DNA from: a virus
IMG/VR virus record: IMGVR_UViG_3300027985_001099
Coordinates: 1-57,897 of that record
Length of the DNA stretch: 57,897 nt
Strand: one strand, 5' to 3'
The notes beneath the pieces are model-generated. The model was not told the origin of the DNA and ran no database searches. It saw nothing but the letters and a program-made list of their open reading frames with translations. Positions 1 through 9,517 of the stretch are shown here, piece by piece. The stretch's first letter is position 1, and every line of letters begins with the position of its first letter. The translations under genes were made by a program, and so were the position numbers.

Positions 1-144
1 CGCAATTCTAACGCTCTAGCAATGGCGTTCTGAAAAAAACCCATTAGTCACCTCAGATTTACCCTTGGGAGAACGACGTTATTCCCCACATCTCGACTGT
101 TTCCCACAGGTTGAATCCGGCTACGTCCGTAACCAGGTCTTGGC
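1..144. repeat. Terminal direct repeat, copy 1 (circular join)
   Basis: Bases 1-144 are identical to 57754-57897. The repeat holds the first codons of the second tail-tip gene (minus strand, start at 44), its ribosome-binding site and the last codons of the first tail-tip gene. An overlap inside a continuous operon is what an assembler leaves on a circular or circularly permuted molecule. Bases 1-44 here are therefore the same gene start as 57754-57797. Confidence 0.95.
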
Positions 145-1900
145 CTTTTGTGCCCGTGAAAAACAGACTGCAGATATTACGGTACCCGGGAACATTATAC
201 CCATCAGACCCGGCGGATAGCTTTGATGCGATCCCTGCGGGTAGAACCTGGTACGACCCGCCAAATAATGGGAATATCAGTCCGGCAACCCCGCCCTCTT
301 TTTTTGGGCCCCCAAATAGCTTTGGCATGTTTACCGCAAACAGGGTGCCCGCGTTAACGTAGATACCGAGATTGCCATTCGTTTCTGCCAATGCGCTGCC
401 AGATATTCCGAGCTGCATGGACCCGTCGCGGGTTATATGCGTAGTGCGTAGGTCTGCGCCATTTGTCGCGGTAACCGCCCAGGTGCGCCCGAAGTCCTTC
501 GACACACAGATGTACCCAGTTCCCGAGCTGCTAGCCAACAGCACCGAGCCGTCGGCCGAACAGGATAAGTTTGACAGCCCGTACCACCATCCCGGGGCGT
601 TGCCCGCCACGGGCTCTGGCATAACCATGCCCACCGGCTGCTCGGACCCCTGAGCCGCCCATAGGACTAGCTCCCCGTGCTTGTCCAGAGGCCACCAGGA
701 TTTTCCCCAAGTGTCACCCCCGTCCGAGCTGAAGCCGACACCGCCCATGTTCGGCCACTCATTATACCATTCGGTGTACAGCGCATCCGGATTAACGCAG
801 ATGTCCATTCCGTCGTCGGACATGGCTACAGACTGCAAGCCCCACATCAGCCCCTTGGTGAACGGGTACCGTTCCGTGCCATCCTTATCAAAGAATACCG
901 AATAGTCCCACTGGGTTATCCAGTCGACGTTGTGCCAAAGCTCTGACGCTATGGTGCCACCCAGGTAGAGCGGGTAAGACAGGTCTTGCCAGGTCTCGCC
1001 GCGGTCAGTTGACCTGAGGATTATCGGGGCCCCGTCCCACCAACCGATAGCGTTGTCACCCATGTTGATATACCCGACAAGCACTATGCGGTTTCCGTCC
1101 GCGGATATTGCGGAGCTGCGGATATTGATATTTAGCCTGTGGATCTCATGACCGATAACACTGTGCATCTGCGGAGTGTCGTATGGTGTTGGTTTGAACG
1201 CACTCCACGTCTCCCCCTGGTCAACAGACACCGCAATGCGCCCACCGTAGCCGGCGGCGACAGCTAGGCTCTTATCCGCGCTAATGCATACCGTCGAAAT
1301 GTGCGGCACCTCAGGGATCCAGTAACCGTAGGACCCCAGGTGCTCGTCGACAAGGGCTTGCGGTTCTGCCGACTTGAATGGGTTTGTTACCGCCAGGCTC
1401 CACGAGTACCCGCCGTCGGCTGAGTACGCGATCTCGGCCCGCCCCTGGCCCGCATCGCCCCCGGCCCCAACGACGATGATGTTTTCCCCGTCCTGCGACA
1501 CCACCCCGTCTAAAAGTACGCTCGAGGTACCGCCGGCTAAAGATATTGGGTTACCGATGTACTCCCATGAGGTGCCTTTGTTGTCCCGGGAGACCTGCAG
1601 GCCACCGTCGCCCTCGCTGACAAATGCAGCTGCTGCAATGCAAAGCGAGCCGTCCCGGTTCGAATTTACAAAGGTTGGTTCCACCTCAATGAACGTGTGG
1701 CCATTAGCCGGCGCCGGGTACGGTGATGCCATCGGGTATGGGCCTGCCCACAGGGATACTAATTTAAGCTTCTTCTCACCGACATAGATTGCCGGGATCC
1801 CGTCGGCTGGCCCGTGGCATACGCCAACATGATCGGATAAATAGAAATCCGTCACCTTCATTTTCGGCGTATCGCCGCCGCCTTTGCCCCCGCCGCCCAT
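59..1900 (-). CDS. Tail-tip protein, N-terminal half of a split J-type protein, with Asp-box propeller
   Basis: 613 aa. Residues 1-75 begin with a Gly-rich stretch followed by a segment (TDFYLSDHVGVCHGPADGI) typical of the start of phage tail-tip (J-like) proteins. Residues from about 525 to the end (GGPKKEGGVAGLIFPLFGG, then PGYRNICSLFFTG) match the next part of the same family. Between them lies a six-repeat Asp-box region (S-x-D-x-G-x-T-W type: SADGGYSW, SVDQGETW, STDRGETW, SSDGGDTW, SKDFGRTW and a weaker first copy), which should fold as a beta-propeller like sialidase or BNR domains. The gene stops 14 bp before the next one across the circular join, and the remaining J-type domains are encoded there. 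Likely role: tail-tip assembly and receptor or glycan contact. No sialidase activity is claimed. Confidence 0.8.
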   Translation of the reverse strand: MGGGGKGGGDTPKMKVTDFYLSDHVGVCHGPADGIPAIYVGEKKLKLVSLWAGPYPMASPYPAPANGHTFIEVEPTFVNSNRDGSLCIAAAAFVSEGDGGLQVSRDNKGTSWEYIGNPISLAGGTSSVLLDGVVSQDGENIIVVGAGGDAGQGRAEIAYSADGGYSWSLAVTNPFKSAEPQALVDEHLGSYGYWIPEVPHISTVCISADKSLAVAAGYGGRIAVSVDQGETWSAFKPTPYDTPQMHSVIGHEIHRLNINIRSSAISADGNRIVLVGYINMGDNAIGWWDGAPIILRSTDRGETWQDLSYPLYLGGTIASELWHNVDWITQWDYSVFFDKDGTERYPFTKGLMWGLQSVAMSDDGMDICVNPDALYTEWYNEWPNMGGVGFSSDGGDTWGKSWWPLDKHGELVLWAAQGSEQPVGMVMPEPVAGNAPGWWYGLSNLSCSADGSVLLASSSGTGYICVSKDFGRTWAVTATNGADLRTTHITRDGSMQLGISGSALAETNGNLGIYVNAGTLFAVNMPKLFGGPKKEGGVAGLIFPLFGGSYQVLPAGIASKLSAGSDGYNVPGYRNICSLFFTGTKGQDLVTDVAGFNLWETVEMWGITSFSQG

Positions 1901-1902
1901 GG

Positions 1903-2112
1903 CTACCCACCCCGCTTAATCTGCAATAGCTTTACGACCAGCGGGTCGCTGGAAACCTGGTCGAAATCGCGTATATGCGTTCCTGACCGCACCAGCTCCC
2001 GAAAGTCCCACCCCATGGATTCATACCATCTTCTGACCCCGGACCGACAATACCCAGCTTTGGCCATGTCCCTAAGCGTCACGTACTCGGGGTCGTCTTG
2101 ATTACGTCGCAT
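1903..2112 (-). CDS. Small tail-tip assembly protein
   Basis: 69 aa, starting with ATG at 2112 inside the end of the preceding gene (11-bp overlap) and ending 2 bp before the next start, so it is tightly coupled in the tail operon. It is charged, with no membrane segment. The pattern TLRDMAKAGYCRSGVRRWYESMGWDFRELVRSG looks like a short helical DNA- or protein-binding fold. Proteins of this size and position occur between the BR0599-type protein and the J-like protein in other siphophages, but I cannot assign a function. Confidence 0.7.
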   Translation of the reverse strand: MRRNQDDPEYVTLRDMAKAGYCRSGVRRWYESMGWDFRELVRSGTHIRDFDQVSSDPLVVKLLQIKRGG

Positions 2113-2341
2113 CGATCTCGTACTCCACTGAATACTTGTCCCCGTACCACAGGAAATTAACGCCTTTCACCGTGACGGTGCCGAACACTACCGGGACGGG
2201 CCTCCCCGCGTCGGCGGTGGGGGCCTCCATGTCCTTAATCTGCGAGTCGATCGTCGGCGGTTTTGGCTTGGGGATGAAAATGTAGGATATGACCGAGGCG
2301 GCTACCGCCATAGCAAATGCCCATAACGCAGCTTCCAACAT
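2102..2341 (-). CDS. Membrane-anchored small tail assembly protein
   Basis: 79 aa. One hydrophobic segment at residues 5-25 is followed by a Pro/Lys-rich stretch (IPKPKPPT) and a conserved-looking C-terminal half with RPVPVVFGTVTVKGVNFLWYGD. This N-terminal anchor plus PVPVVFGT combination recurs in tail-assembly genes next to BR0599-type proteins, from general familiarity. A ribosome-binding site (GGAGG) lies just before the ATG. It may act in tail-tip assembly, by position; the biochemical role is unknown. Confidence 0.7.
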   Translation of the reverse strand: MLEAALWAFAMAVAASVISYIFIPKPKPPTIDSQIKDMEAPTADAGRPVPVVFGTVTVKGVNFLWYGDKYSVEYEIDAT

Positions 2342-2364
2342 GATCGTACCTCCTTGGTCTGCGG

Positions 2365-3363
2365 TTAGTAGGGGTTATGGATGCCCAATGGGGTCTTGAG
2401 TGGTATCCAGGGCATCCCACCGTAATTCAATATGTTGGCGAACACATAGAAGCACACGTCCAGGGTGTGGGGGCAGCCGCGGACCAGCTGTACGACGTCG
2501 CCGACTTGTAGACCCGGCACAACGCCGCTACAAGTCACTAGCGCCAAGCTGTCGGACACCCTATCAAAGTCCTCTACGGTGCGTACCCACCTAAATCCAT
2601 CCGGGGCCGTCCAGTCCACCTGGCCGGAGACAAAAGTTTTCAAGTCCCCCATGGCCGCAGCCGGCAGGCTTACCGCCACTTGGGTTGCTGCAAGGAACAG
2701 CGCCGTAATTAGCGCCCCGGAGAAGAACCCACCACCACGGAAAACCATATCCACTTCAGCAACGACCGTTTCAACGACCTCTTGGATCGCGGCGGCGGAC
2801 TGCTCCGGAGGGGGTACCACCCCGAGTACGCGACCCGTGATGCTAACCACGGTGCATTCAAAGGTGTGTAGGGATTTAACCGCTCGGCACCGGTCACCGT
2901 ACAGGGCGTGAGGGCAGGACTTTTGGTACATTCGCCTGAGGCCGATACGCCGCATTGATGCAGTCAAAGGCTCACAGGTCAGGACTGCAACTTTCGCGTC
3001 ATCGCTCCACTCGCACGACAGGACGCGACCGTCCCAGATTTGCACAAACTCGGCGTCCGGGTCATCAAAGTGGCCGGAGCGGATCACCAGGTCTATGCCA
3101 AACGTCGGCGGGTTAACAGCAAACAATATGGCCACAGGATGATTACCCGCGACGGTAACATCGAGTTTCGATTTGTCCAGGTTCCCGGACGAGGATATCT
3201 CCCCTCGGTCGATGGGGCCGATTAGGTAGGTCCCCTCAGGACGGACTACCGGTATCTCGCTATCGGTGTAAAGCCATTCGTGGGCCCCGCCAGCGTTGCT
3301 GAAGCGGTACAGCTCCACCTCAAGCCCTTGGTCCGTGCTTTCTTCGTAGACTTGGAAGCTCAT
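2365..3363 (-). CDS. Phage BR0599 / DUF2163-type tail protein
   Basis: 332 aa. The C-terminal half has two Cys-rich signatures of the family: CPHALYGDRCRAVKSLH (about residues 146-162) and the closing segment with GCPHTLDVCFYVFANILNYGG followed by MPWIP near the end. The N-terminal part is beta-rich (RFSNAGGAHEWLYTDSEIPV). These proteins act at the tail tip downstream of the tape measure, in the position of lambda L/K. The cysteines suggest a metal or Fe-S site like that of lambda L, which is inference. Confidence 0.8.
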   Translation of the reverse strand: MSFQVYEESTDQGLEVELYRFSNAGGAHEWLYTDSEIPVVRPEGTYLIGPIDRGEISSSGNLDKSKLDVTVAGNHPVAILFAVNPPTFGIDLVIRSGHFDDPDAEFVQIWDGRVLSCEWSDDAKVAVLTCEPLTASMRRIGLRRMYQKSCPHALYGDRCRAVKSLHTFECTVVSITGRVLGVVPPPEQSAAAIQEVVETVVAEVDMVFRGGGFFSGALITALFLAATQVAVSLPAAAMGDLKTFVSGQVDWTAPDGFRWVRTVEDFDRVSDSLALVTCSGVVPGLQVGDVVQLVRGCPHTLDVCFYVFANILNYGGMPWIPLKTPLGIHNPY

Positions 3364-3386
3364 CCTTGGTCCCCAAATCGTGTAAG

Positions 3387-4559
3387 CTACCCAACCGGTA
3401 GCGTGCGGGTAATTAGGTCTAGGTACCCAACCTGGTCAGTCACCCAAGATACCGTGACCATGTCAGTCTCAAACCGGGATAGCGGCATCCAGCACACCAT
3501 TTTAACCTCGGTTGCCTGGACCACGGCTGGCCACGGGTCCCTAACGGTAATTACTACATCATCCGCAACGGGGGCCATGGAGACGATCTGATTAGGCCAG
3601 ACGGACCCGTCACGCATCCTGAGTGCTAGCGTCCCGAAAACCGGATTCCCCTCGGCGAGCGTGATGTTGTCGTTCGCAACCGTTAGCGTACTGCTGGTCA
3701 TGCCCCGAAACAACAAGTCATTCGTCATGGACGGGCGGTAAAAGGCCCGCAACCGCCCCCGCGCCCGGCAGAAGAACTCAATGCACGAGAGGATATCCGG
3801 CTTACGCCCGAGGACCTTCCACGTGGTTACCTGCCGACTGAAATCCGCCAGGTATGCCCGGCTGACCGCGCCGCGGCCAAAGTCAACGACCCGGTCATCG
3901 TACTCGCTATTACGGGCTAACTGCTCGCCCCAGTTGTGCGTTGCTAGCCATATCTCGCGGCCATCGAACGTCTGGCCAGCGACCCCTAACGGCGGAAGGC
4001 GTGATTCCGGGAGCAGGTCAAGCCGTATCGTGGGCTCCTGCACAATATCGGTATGCACAACGTGCGCCGTAGACGCCCCCAGGTGACCGATAGACCCGCG
4101 GTACGCCCGGAACCCTGCGGCAACAGATACCCCTAGCGGCGACACTACTTGGACCGTATTCATGCCCGGGTCGAGGGCTAACACCTGGGCGGATACCAAA
4201 CCCTGAGTGGTCCTGACCACTACATAGTCTCCGGGGGCCAGACCTCTTGGTAACTCATCAAGGGTTAGTACATCGTCCAACGGGCCTACGGGGGCGGTTA
4301 AATGCGTGGCATAAGGCCATTCGGGCACCACCCAGGGGAACGGGTGCCGGGATCCGTCTAGCGCGCTCCACTGGCGCATGGCGGACCCATGGCACAGGGC
4401 CAGATACTCAAACGTTCTCCGGGGTACCACGCGCACTCCGCGGCGTTGTTCCCGTCCGTCCGAAGTGGTGAAGACGTCCGTCCGGTACTCTAAAGTCTCG
4501 ACTACGTATTTAGCCCAGTTCGGCGCGAGTGGTAATACGGTTGGGTCTTGTATGGACAT
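3387..4559 (-). CDS. Tail-tip / distal tail protein
   Basis: 390 aa, directly downstream of the tape measure (3-bp gap) and upstream of the BR0599-type gene. Near the N-terminus it has PNWAKYVVETLEYRTDVFTT followed by SDGREQRRGVR, a pattern seen in tail proteins that build the distal tail ring. The rest looks beta-rich with no membrane segment. Position corresponds to lambda M/L. Assignment rests mainly on synteny. Confidence 0.65.
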   Translation of the reverse strand: MSIQDPTVLPLAPNWAKYVVETLEYRTDVFTTSDGREQRRGVRVVPRRTFEYLALCHGSAMRQWSALDGSRHPFPWVVPEWPYATHLTAPVGPLDDVLTLDELPRGLAPGDYVVVRTTQGLVSAQVLALDPGMNTVQVVSPLGVSVAAGFRAYRGSIGHLGASTAHVVHTDIVQEPTIRLDLLPESRLPPLGVAGQTFDGREIWLATHNWGEQLARNSEYDDRVVDFGRGAVSRAYLADFSRQVTTWKVLGRKPDILSCIEFFCRARGRLRAFYRPSMTNDLLFRGMTSSTLTVANDNITLAEGNPVFGTLALRMRDGSVWPNQIVSMAPVADDVVITVRDPWPAVVQATEVKMVCWMPLSRFETDMVTVSWVTDQVGYLDLITRTLPVG

Positions 4560-4561
4560 GG

Positions 4562-7500
4562 CTATTTGCGCCCTAACATGCTGTTTATCGTCGACCGTCG
4601 GGACCGGAAAAAGTTCAGGAAGGCTTGCTCGCCGATCACCGTGCTAAGCCCTTGGCTGATAAACTCTCCGCTGTCGATGGTGTTGACAATCTTCAGGCTG
4701 ACCTGCGGCGGCTGGGATTCGCCGCCTAGGCCTCCGTTTTGTCTATGCCTCGGGTCATCCTTGGTCAGTACTTCCTCCCCGCGTTGCAGCACCGCCGGGA
4801 CCTCATTCGGCTTGAGTCCCACCACGCCGCCGGTGTGGTACCGGAGGGCGTTGGCGTATAGTGCCGAGGGCATGGCCCGCTTCGGGCCGCTCTCGACCAT
4901 ACCGCCGGAGTGTTTTACCGCCGCATTGAACAGGCCACCAAATGCGTTACTGGACTGTAGGGACTTGAGGACAATCGCCTGCAGGATCATCATGGCAATC
5001 TGACGGAGGAAATCCGCGGCGAACTGTGCGAACGCCTGCATGGCGCCTTTGAAACCCTCTGACAGGGACTTGGCCCCGACCAGCACCTGGCCGAGTTGGT
5101 CCGCCATATCCACTAAGGCGTTAGCCGCTCCGCTAGCAAACGCCTCTGCGGCTTCTGCCGCCATACGCATTGCCGGCGTGATCTCATGCAGGTTGGCCAA
5201 CATCAGGTTATATTCGGCTACGGCCTCCTTGTTGCCCAGAGACTCGGCCAACGTGCGGGCGCTAATGATCGTGGGTTGTAGCTGATCGTCCAGCTCCTTG
5301 ATCTGCTTCTTCAGGTTCTCGACGCCAACAAGGCCGGTAGCCCCGATAGCATCAGATGACTGTTCGTATTGCAGCTGCTGCTTCAGGTTATTCCGCAGCG
5401 ACATCTGCCGATCGATATCCTTTCGGGCCGCTTCCAGCCGGGCTCTGTTCTCGGCGTTCGGGAGATCAGTTTGCGCAGCCCGCATATCATTAGCGAGCTT
5501 TAAATTTCCGGTCTTCTCGGCCAGCAGGATCGCCTGCTCGATGGCATACCTGAGCTGGTCATTCACTTCAGCCAAACGGTCCCGTAAGTCCGCAGCGTTA
5601 GCCTCGGCTTCAGGCCCTGTCTGTTTCTCCGCGATCAAGAGGGCGTCTATCAGGTCCTTTCGAGTCGCGAAAAGGTCGTTTACCGCTTTTTCGGCTTTTG
5701 CCGCGGCCTTAGCCTTCACTTCGGCTTTTGTGGCCGAAGTCTCAATCTTGATTAGCTCCTGGACCAAAGCCACGTCTGCAGTGCGCCCGGCCTTGGTCAA
5801 GTCGCGGATCAGCTTCTCATACTTCGCGGCAACCTGGCCCTCGACCGCGTCGAGCTGTGCGTCAACCGACTGAACAATGTCGGTGATGGCCTGGGCGTTC
5901 AGCTCATCTATCTTGGCCTTGACCTTAGACATCTCATCGTCGAGTCGAGCGGCTATGGCTGCGGCTCTATCCTTGCCGGAGGTACCCGTCATGGACCCAT
6001 TCGCCGCCTCGAGCATGGCCTTCTCATACTCTTTGCGCAGCCGGTCCATCTCGATCTGCTCTGGGCTACGGTTATCCACCGTTCCACCCTGCTTACGCTG
6101 GTCTAGCAGCCGCTGCAGTGCCTCTATACGCTTTAGGGTGCGCTCAAGCCCGGCCCTCTCGGCTTCCGCGTCAATCAGCTGGTCGTTGATGGCGTCCTTA
6201 TCGCCGTATTGTCCCTTAGCGGACACCTTTCGCACCCCGCCGGGGGCGCTGAAGTCTGGAACGTTAAACACCTGGTCTTCATTAACCAGGGCCTGCCGGC
6301 GTCGCAGCTCGCGGATCTCCTTGTCTTTGTCAGAGAGTTGTTTTTCGTAGTCAACCGTCGCTTTAGCGGAATCCCGGGAAGCCTTGGCAATTTCTGCGGC
6401 GCTGAGATCATTTATGCGTTCCGTCAGGTCGCTGATCTTGCCGGCGAACTCCGCCGCCTGGACCCCAGCGCTATTAAAGTAAGCCTTGATGCCGATCAAC
6501 GCCGCCGTCAGCAGCGTTAGCCCGGTCAGCGTCAGGCCAATCGGGCCGCCGAGTAGCGCCATACCCCGGCCGAAGGCGCCAACGCCGGATATTGCGGCTT
6601 TCCAGGCGTCGCCGAACTGGCGAACCTTGGCTATCAGGGTAAACAAGTCCCTGACCAGGCCGATTACGTACCGCGAAAACCCGAACCAAAAAACGGTCTT
6701 AGCGACAGCGCCAACCAGTTGGATATGCCGCACGAGCCACATAGCCCCCTGGATCAGACTAGCGACCAGCTCGCTGAGGTGTCGCATACCGTTTTGGATT
6801 GCCGGGTCCTGCATGGCTTGTTCGAGGTCGCGAAAGGCTGATTTCAGGGCCTCGCTAGGCCCGCCCTCCATGAACTCCCTACGCATTTGATCAAGAACGT
6901 TTTTTGCGCGGCTAGCCCATGAGTCTAGGGCATCAGCAGACTTTATGGCCGCATCGTGCGTTTCATTGCCTAAGTCCATCAAAAACGGTATTAATGCTTT
7001 TGTGCTGATGCCAACGTTCTGCATGAAATCCGGCAGATCTTCTATGGCTTTTATCAGACCTTTATCTTTTAGCGCCTTCGCGAGACGTGCCGTAGCTGCA
7101 GGAAATCGTTCCGCTAGCTGTTCGCGAAAATCCTCGGCAGTTATCTTACCCTTTGAAATCATTTGGGAAATTGCTCTGAGCGACCCCTTGATCGACTCTG
7201 AGTCCAATTTCATCGCCTTCGCGCCAAGTGAGAAATTCAGGAACATCCCACGGGCTGGGTCACCTTCGAGAGCACTACCCTTGGCGTTACCCAAAAATGT
7301 TGCATATGAATCAGCTAAGTTCTCGAAATCAAAGCCTAAAGCCTTAGCGGTTACCCGCAAAAGCTCCATATCCCGTTTAGATTGAACCAAGTCCCCATTA
7401 TTTACAAACTCTACCCGGTTCTGAACTGACTGGAGTTTTACCGTAGACGCATAGGCTTTTTTGAACTGCTCCACAGCGCCATACAGCCCGATATACGCGG

Positions 7501-9517
7501 CGCCGATAGATAGGATCTGGCCGCGTAAGCGCTGGAAGGTGGACATCGATTTGCGAGAGTTGTCCGCAACTAGGTTCAAGGCTTCGGCGAGTTTACGTGA
7601 CCGTTCCGCCGCTTGGCCTGTTGGGGTATTCAGCTCGGCGGTTTTTCGCGCCAGGCGGTCTATGGCCGAAGCTTCGGCGCGATAGGTGGACGTTAGCTGT
7701 CGGCCCTGGCTATTCAGGAAGCTCGCCCGTAAGGACAGCAGGTTTTGCGCTGCCACCAGGTCCTTTGTGTCTACGCCGGCGGCATTGAGCGCGGCTTCCA
7801 ACTGCTTGAGCGCAGTGCGCTCCTGCTCAAGGTTCCGGCGGGACAAAACCGCAGCGCCTACGAGTCGCTCGTGGTTCGCCACAGCCTCTGCGGCAGGGGC
7901 GTTTGTAGCCTTCAGCGCTTCGCTGGATTCCTTTAGCGCCGTTCGGTAGGCCGCCATTTCGGCGCGGGCTTTAGCCACGGATTCCTGCTGCTGCCGGAAC
8001 GAATTGATCGCCGCGCTGGCCGACCGTATCCCGGAGAGCTCCGTCTTAACCGCCGCTATCGCGCCTGACAGCTGGCGCAAGTGCTGCTCGTTTACCTCTG
8101 CGCTTGCGCCCAAGGCGTTAAGGTCCTGAAGGGCCTTGTTGACGTTGGCCTCATCGACTACGGGGAGGGTGAACGCGGCGGTACTGCCGGTGTCCTTGGC
8201 CTTCGATAGCTGGTTTAGTACCTTCTGCCGGGCGGTAAGCTTGGCGATACTTGCGGCGGTCTGGTCCAACTCGGACTTCAGCTTGGCCTCGGCCACCGCC
8301 AGGTCCTGGGTGTCCACCCCGGCCTGCTTCAGCTCGGTGGCCATCGTGGCTAAGGCCTGGCGCTGGCGTTCCGCCGCAGCTATGGCTTTAGCCCCATCCT
8401 TCTCAGCCTGTACTTCGCTTTTCCGGGCCTCTTTCACCAGCTGTAGCTGAGCGGCTTGGGCGGCTTGCTGTTTTTTAAGCTCGGCGAGTTGCGCCGCTTG
8501 GACCTGCTTTAACGACTCCATCGTCGCTTGCGCGATCTTCGCTTCGTCACTGACTTTGGCAAGGGCACTGGCGTTCTGAGAAGCAGCCGCTGTTGCTTCC
8601 TTGTGCGCCTTTTGGGCCAGCTCCAGTTTTTGCGTTAGCTTGGCAACCTCGTTTTGTGCCTTGGTTACCTGCTGTGCCACTGCGGGGCTTGCCGCCGGGT
8701 TTGCCATGGCTACTTGAGCGTTTTGCAGCCGCTCCTGTGCGGTGGCCAGCTCCTTCTGTGTTTTAGCTACGGCAGTACCTGCCCGGTCCAATTCCTGAGC
8801 CATTGATGCTGTTGGCTTGGCTACGCCAGCCATAGCGGTCTTCGCCCGCTCAAGCCGGGTTTCGGACTCCGCCAGTTGCGTGGTTAGCTTGCTGACGGCA
8901 CTCTCTGCCCAGCCGAGTTCCTGGGCCATCGCCTTAGTCGGCGCTGCGGTACCGCTAAGCCCGGACTTCACAGCTTCAAGGGTTTTCTGCGCCTCATCAA
9001 GCCGAGCAGACCATTTCTCGATCCGGGTCTGCGCAGACGCGATGGCCGTCTCGTGGGCCTGCCCATCCTGCTTGGTCTTATTCAAGGCGGTGTTCAGCCC
9101 AGAAACGACCTTGGCTTGTTCGTTAACTGCGGCATTCGAGGCGGCGGCTGACTCGGCGGCTCTTTTGGTGGCCTGGGCCAGCGCATCCTGCTGAGCAACC
9201 AGAGCGGCGGTCTTTGTTTGGTAATCCGCCAGGGAGGTGCCGGCTGCGGATACCTCAGCCTCTAGTCGGGAGAGCTCGTCCCGTGCCGCCTTGACGGTCG
9301 CGGCGGCCTTAGTGGTGCTGCCCAGGCCCTTCAATGCGTCCTTGAGATCGGACATCTGACGTCCGATCTGCGACATTGCCGACCCGGTTTGCTGCGACTT
9401 ATCGATGACTTTACCCTGGGCATCAACAAAATACCCAAGGGCGTCGGATACCGCCTTTATGGAGCTGCTCGCCTTATCCTTGGCAGACAGCACCATTTCC
9501 ACATTCGACTTAGCCAC
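4562..9517 (-). CDS. Tail tape measure protein
   Basis: 1651 aa, GTG start at 9517 overlapping the stop of the frameshifted chaperone (9510-9512). Residues 1-650 are almost continuous Ala/Lys/Gln/Glu-rich coiled coil. Residues of about 740-840 carry the tape-measure domain (ITAEDFREQLAERFPAATAR). A hydrophobic stretch (GRGMALLGGPIGLTLTGLTL) lies near residue 985, more coiled coil follows, and an amphipathic C-terminal region (about 1500-1560) precedes a Gly-rich tail. It sets tail length and is ejected with the DNA. A length of 1651 residues would suggest a tail of roughly 250 nm at about 1.5 Å per residue. This is the longest gene in the genome. Confidence 0.95.
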   Translation of the reverse strand: MAKSNVEMVLSAKDKASSSIKAVSDALGYFVDAQGKVIDKSQQTGSAMSQIGRQMSDLKDALKGLGSTTKAAATVKAARDELSRLEAEVSAAGTSLADYQTKTAALVAQQDALAQATKRAAESAAASNAAVNEQAKVVSGLNTALNKTKQDGQAHETAIASAQTRIEKWSARLDEAQKTLEAVKSGLSGTAAPTKAMAQELGWAESAVSKLTTQLAESETRLERAKTAMAGVAKPTASMAQELDRAGTAVAKTQKELATAQERLQNAQVAMANPAASPAVAQQVTKAQNEVAKLTQKLELAQKAHKEATAAASQNASALAKVSDEAKIAQATMESLKQVQAAQLAELKKQQAAQAAQLQLVKEARKSEVQAEKDGAKAIAAAERQRQALATMATELKQAGVDTQDLAVAEAKLKSELDQTAASIAKLTARQKVLNQLSKAKDTGSTAAFTLPVVDEANVNKALQDLNALGASAEVNEQHLRQLSGAIAAVKTELSGIRSASAAINSFRQQQESVAKARAEMAAYRTALKESSEALKATNAPAAEAVANHERLVGAAVLSRRNLEQERTALKQLEAALNAAGVDTKDLVAAQNLLSLRASFLNSQGRQLTSTYRAEASAIDRLARKTAELNTPTGQAAERSRKLAEALNLVADNSRKSMSTFQRLRGQILSIGAAYIGLYGAVEQFKKAYASTVKLQSVQNRVEFVNNGDLVQSKRDMELLRVTAKALGFDFENLADSYATFLGNAKGSALEGDPARGMFLNFSLGAKAMKLDSESIKGSLRAISQMISKGKITAEDFREQLAERFPAATARLAKALKDKGLIKAIEDLPDFMQNVGISTKALIPFLMDLGNETHDAAIKSADALDSWASRAKNVLDQMRREFMEGGPSEALKSAFRDLEQAMQDPAIQNGMRHLSELVASLIQGAMWLVRHIQLVGAVAKTVFWFGFSRYVIGLVRDLFTLIAKVRQFGDAWKAAISGVGAFGRGMALLGGPIGLTLTGLTLLTAALIGIKAYFNSAGVQAAEFAGKISDLTERINDLSAAEIAKASRDSAKATVDYEKQLSDKDKEIRELRRRQALVNEDQVFNVPDFSAPGGVRKVSAKGQYGDKDAINDQLIDAEAERAGLERTLKRIEALQRLLDQRKQGGTVDNRSPEQIEMDRLRKEYEKAMLEAANGSMTGTSGKDRAAAIAARLDDEMSKVKAKIDELNAQAITDIVQSVDAQLDAVEGQVAAKYEKLIRDLTKAGRTADVALVQELIKIETSATKAEVKAKAAAKAEKAVNDLFATRKDLIDALLIAEKQTGPEAEANAADLRDRLAEVNDQLRYAIEQAILLAEKTGNLKLANDMRAAQTDLPNAENRARLEAARKDIDRQMSLRNNLKQQLQYEQSSDAIGATGLVGVENLKKQIKELDDQLQPTIISARTLAESLGNKEAVAEYNLMLANLHEITPAMRMAAEAAEAFASGAANALVDMADQLGQVLVGAKSLSEGFKGAMQAFAQFAADFLRQIAMMILQAIVLKSLQSSNAFGGLFNAAVKHSGGMVESGPKRAMPSALYANALRYHTGGVVGLKPNEVPAVLQRGEEVLTKDDPRHRQNGGLGGESQPPQVSLKIVNTIDSGEFISQGLSTVIGEQAFLNFFRSRRSTINSMLGRK

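Noticed and set aside
3815-3835. Further CACGTG-containing sites such as TTCCACGTGGTT
   Set aside because: Only the central part matches parS and the outer half-site positions differ, so they were not counted with the four parS-like sites.
5298-9194. Several long plus-strand frames opposite the tape measure gene
   Set aside because: They are mirror frames of a repetitive Ala/Lys/Gln-rich coiled-coil gene, lack ribosome-binding sites and give Ser/Ala-rich low-complexity translations.
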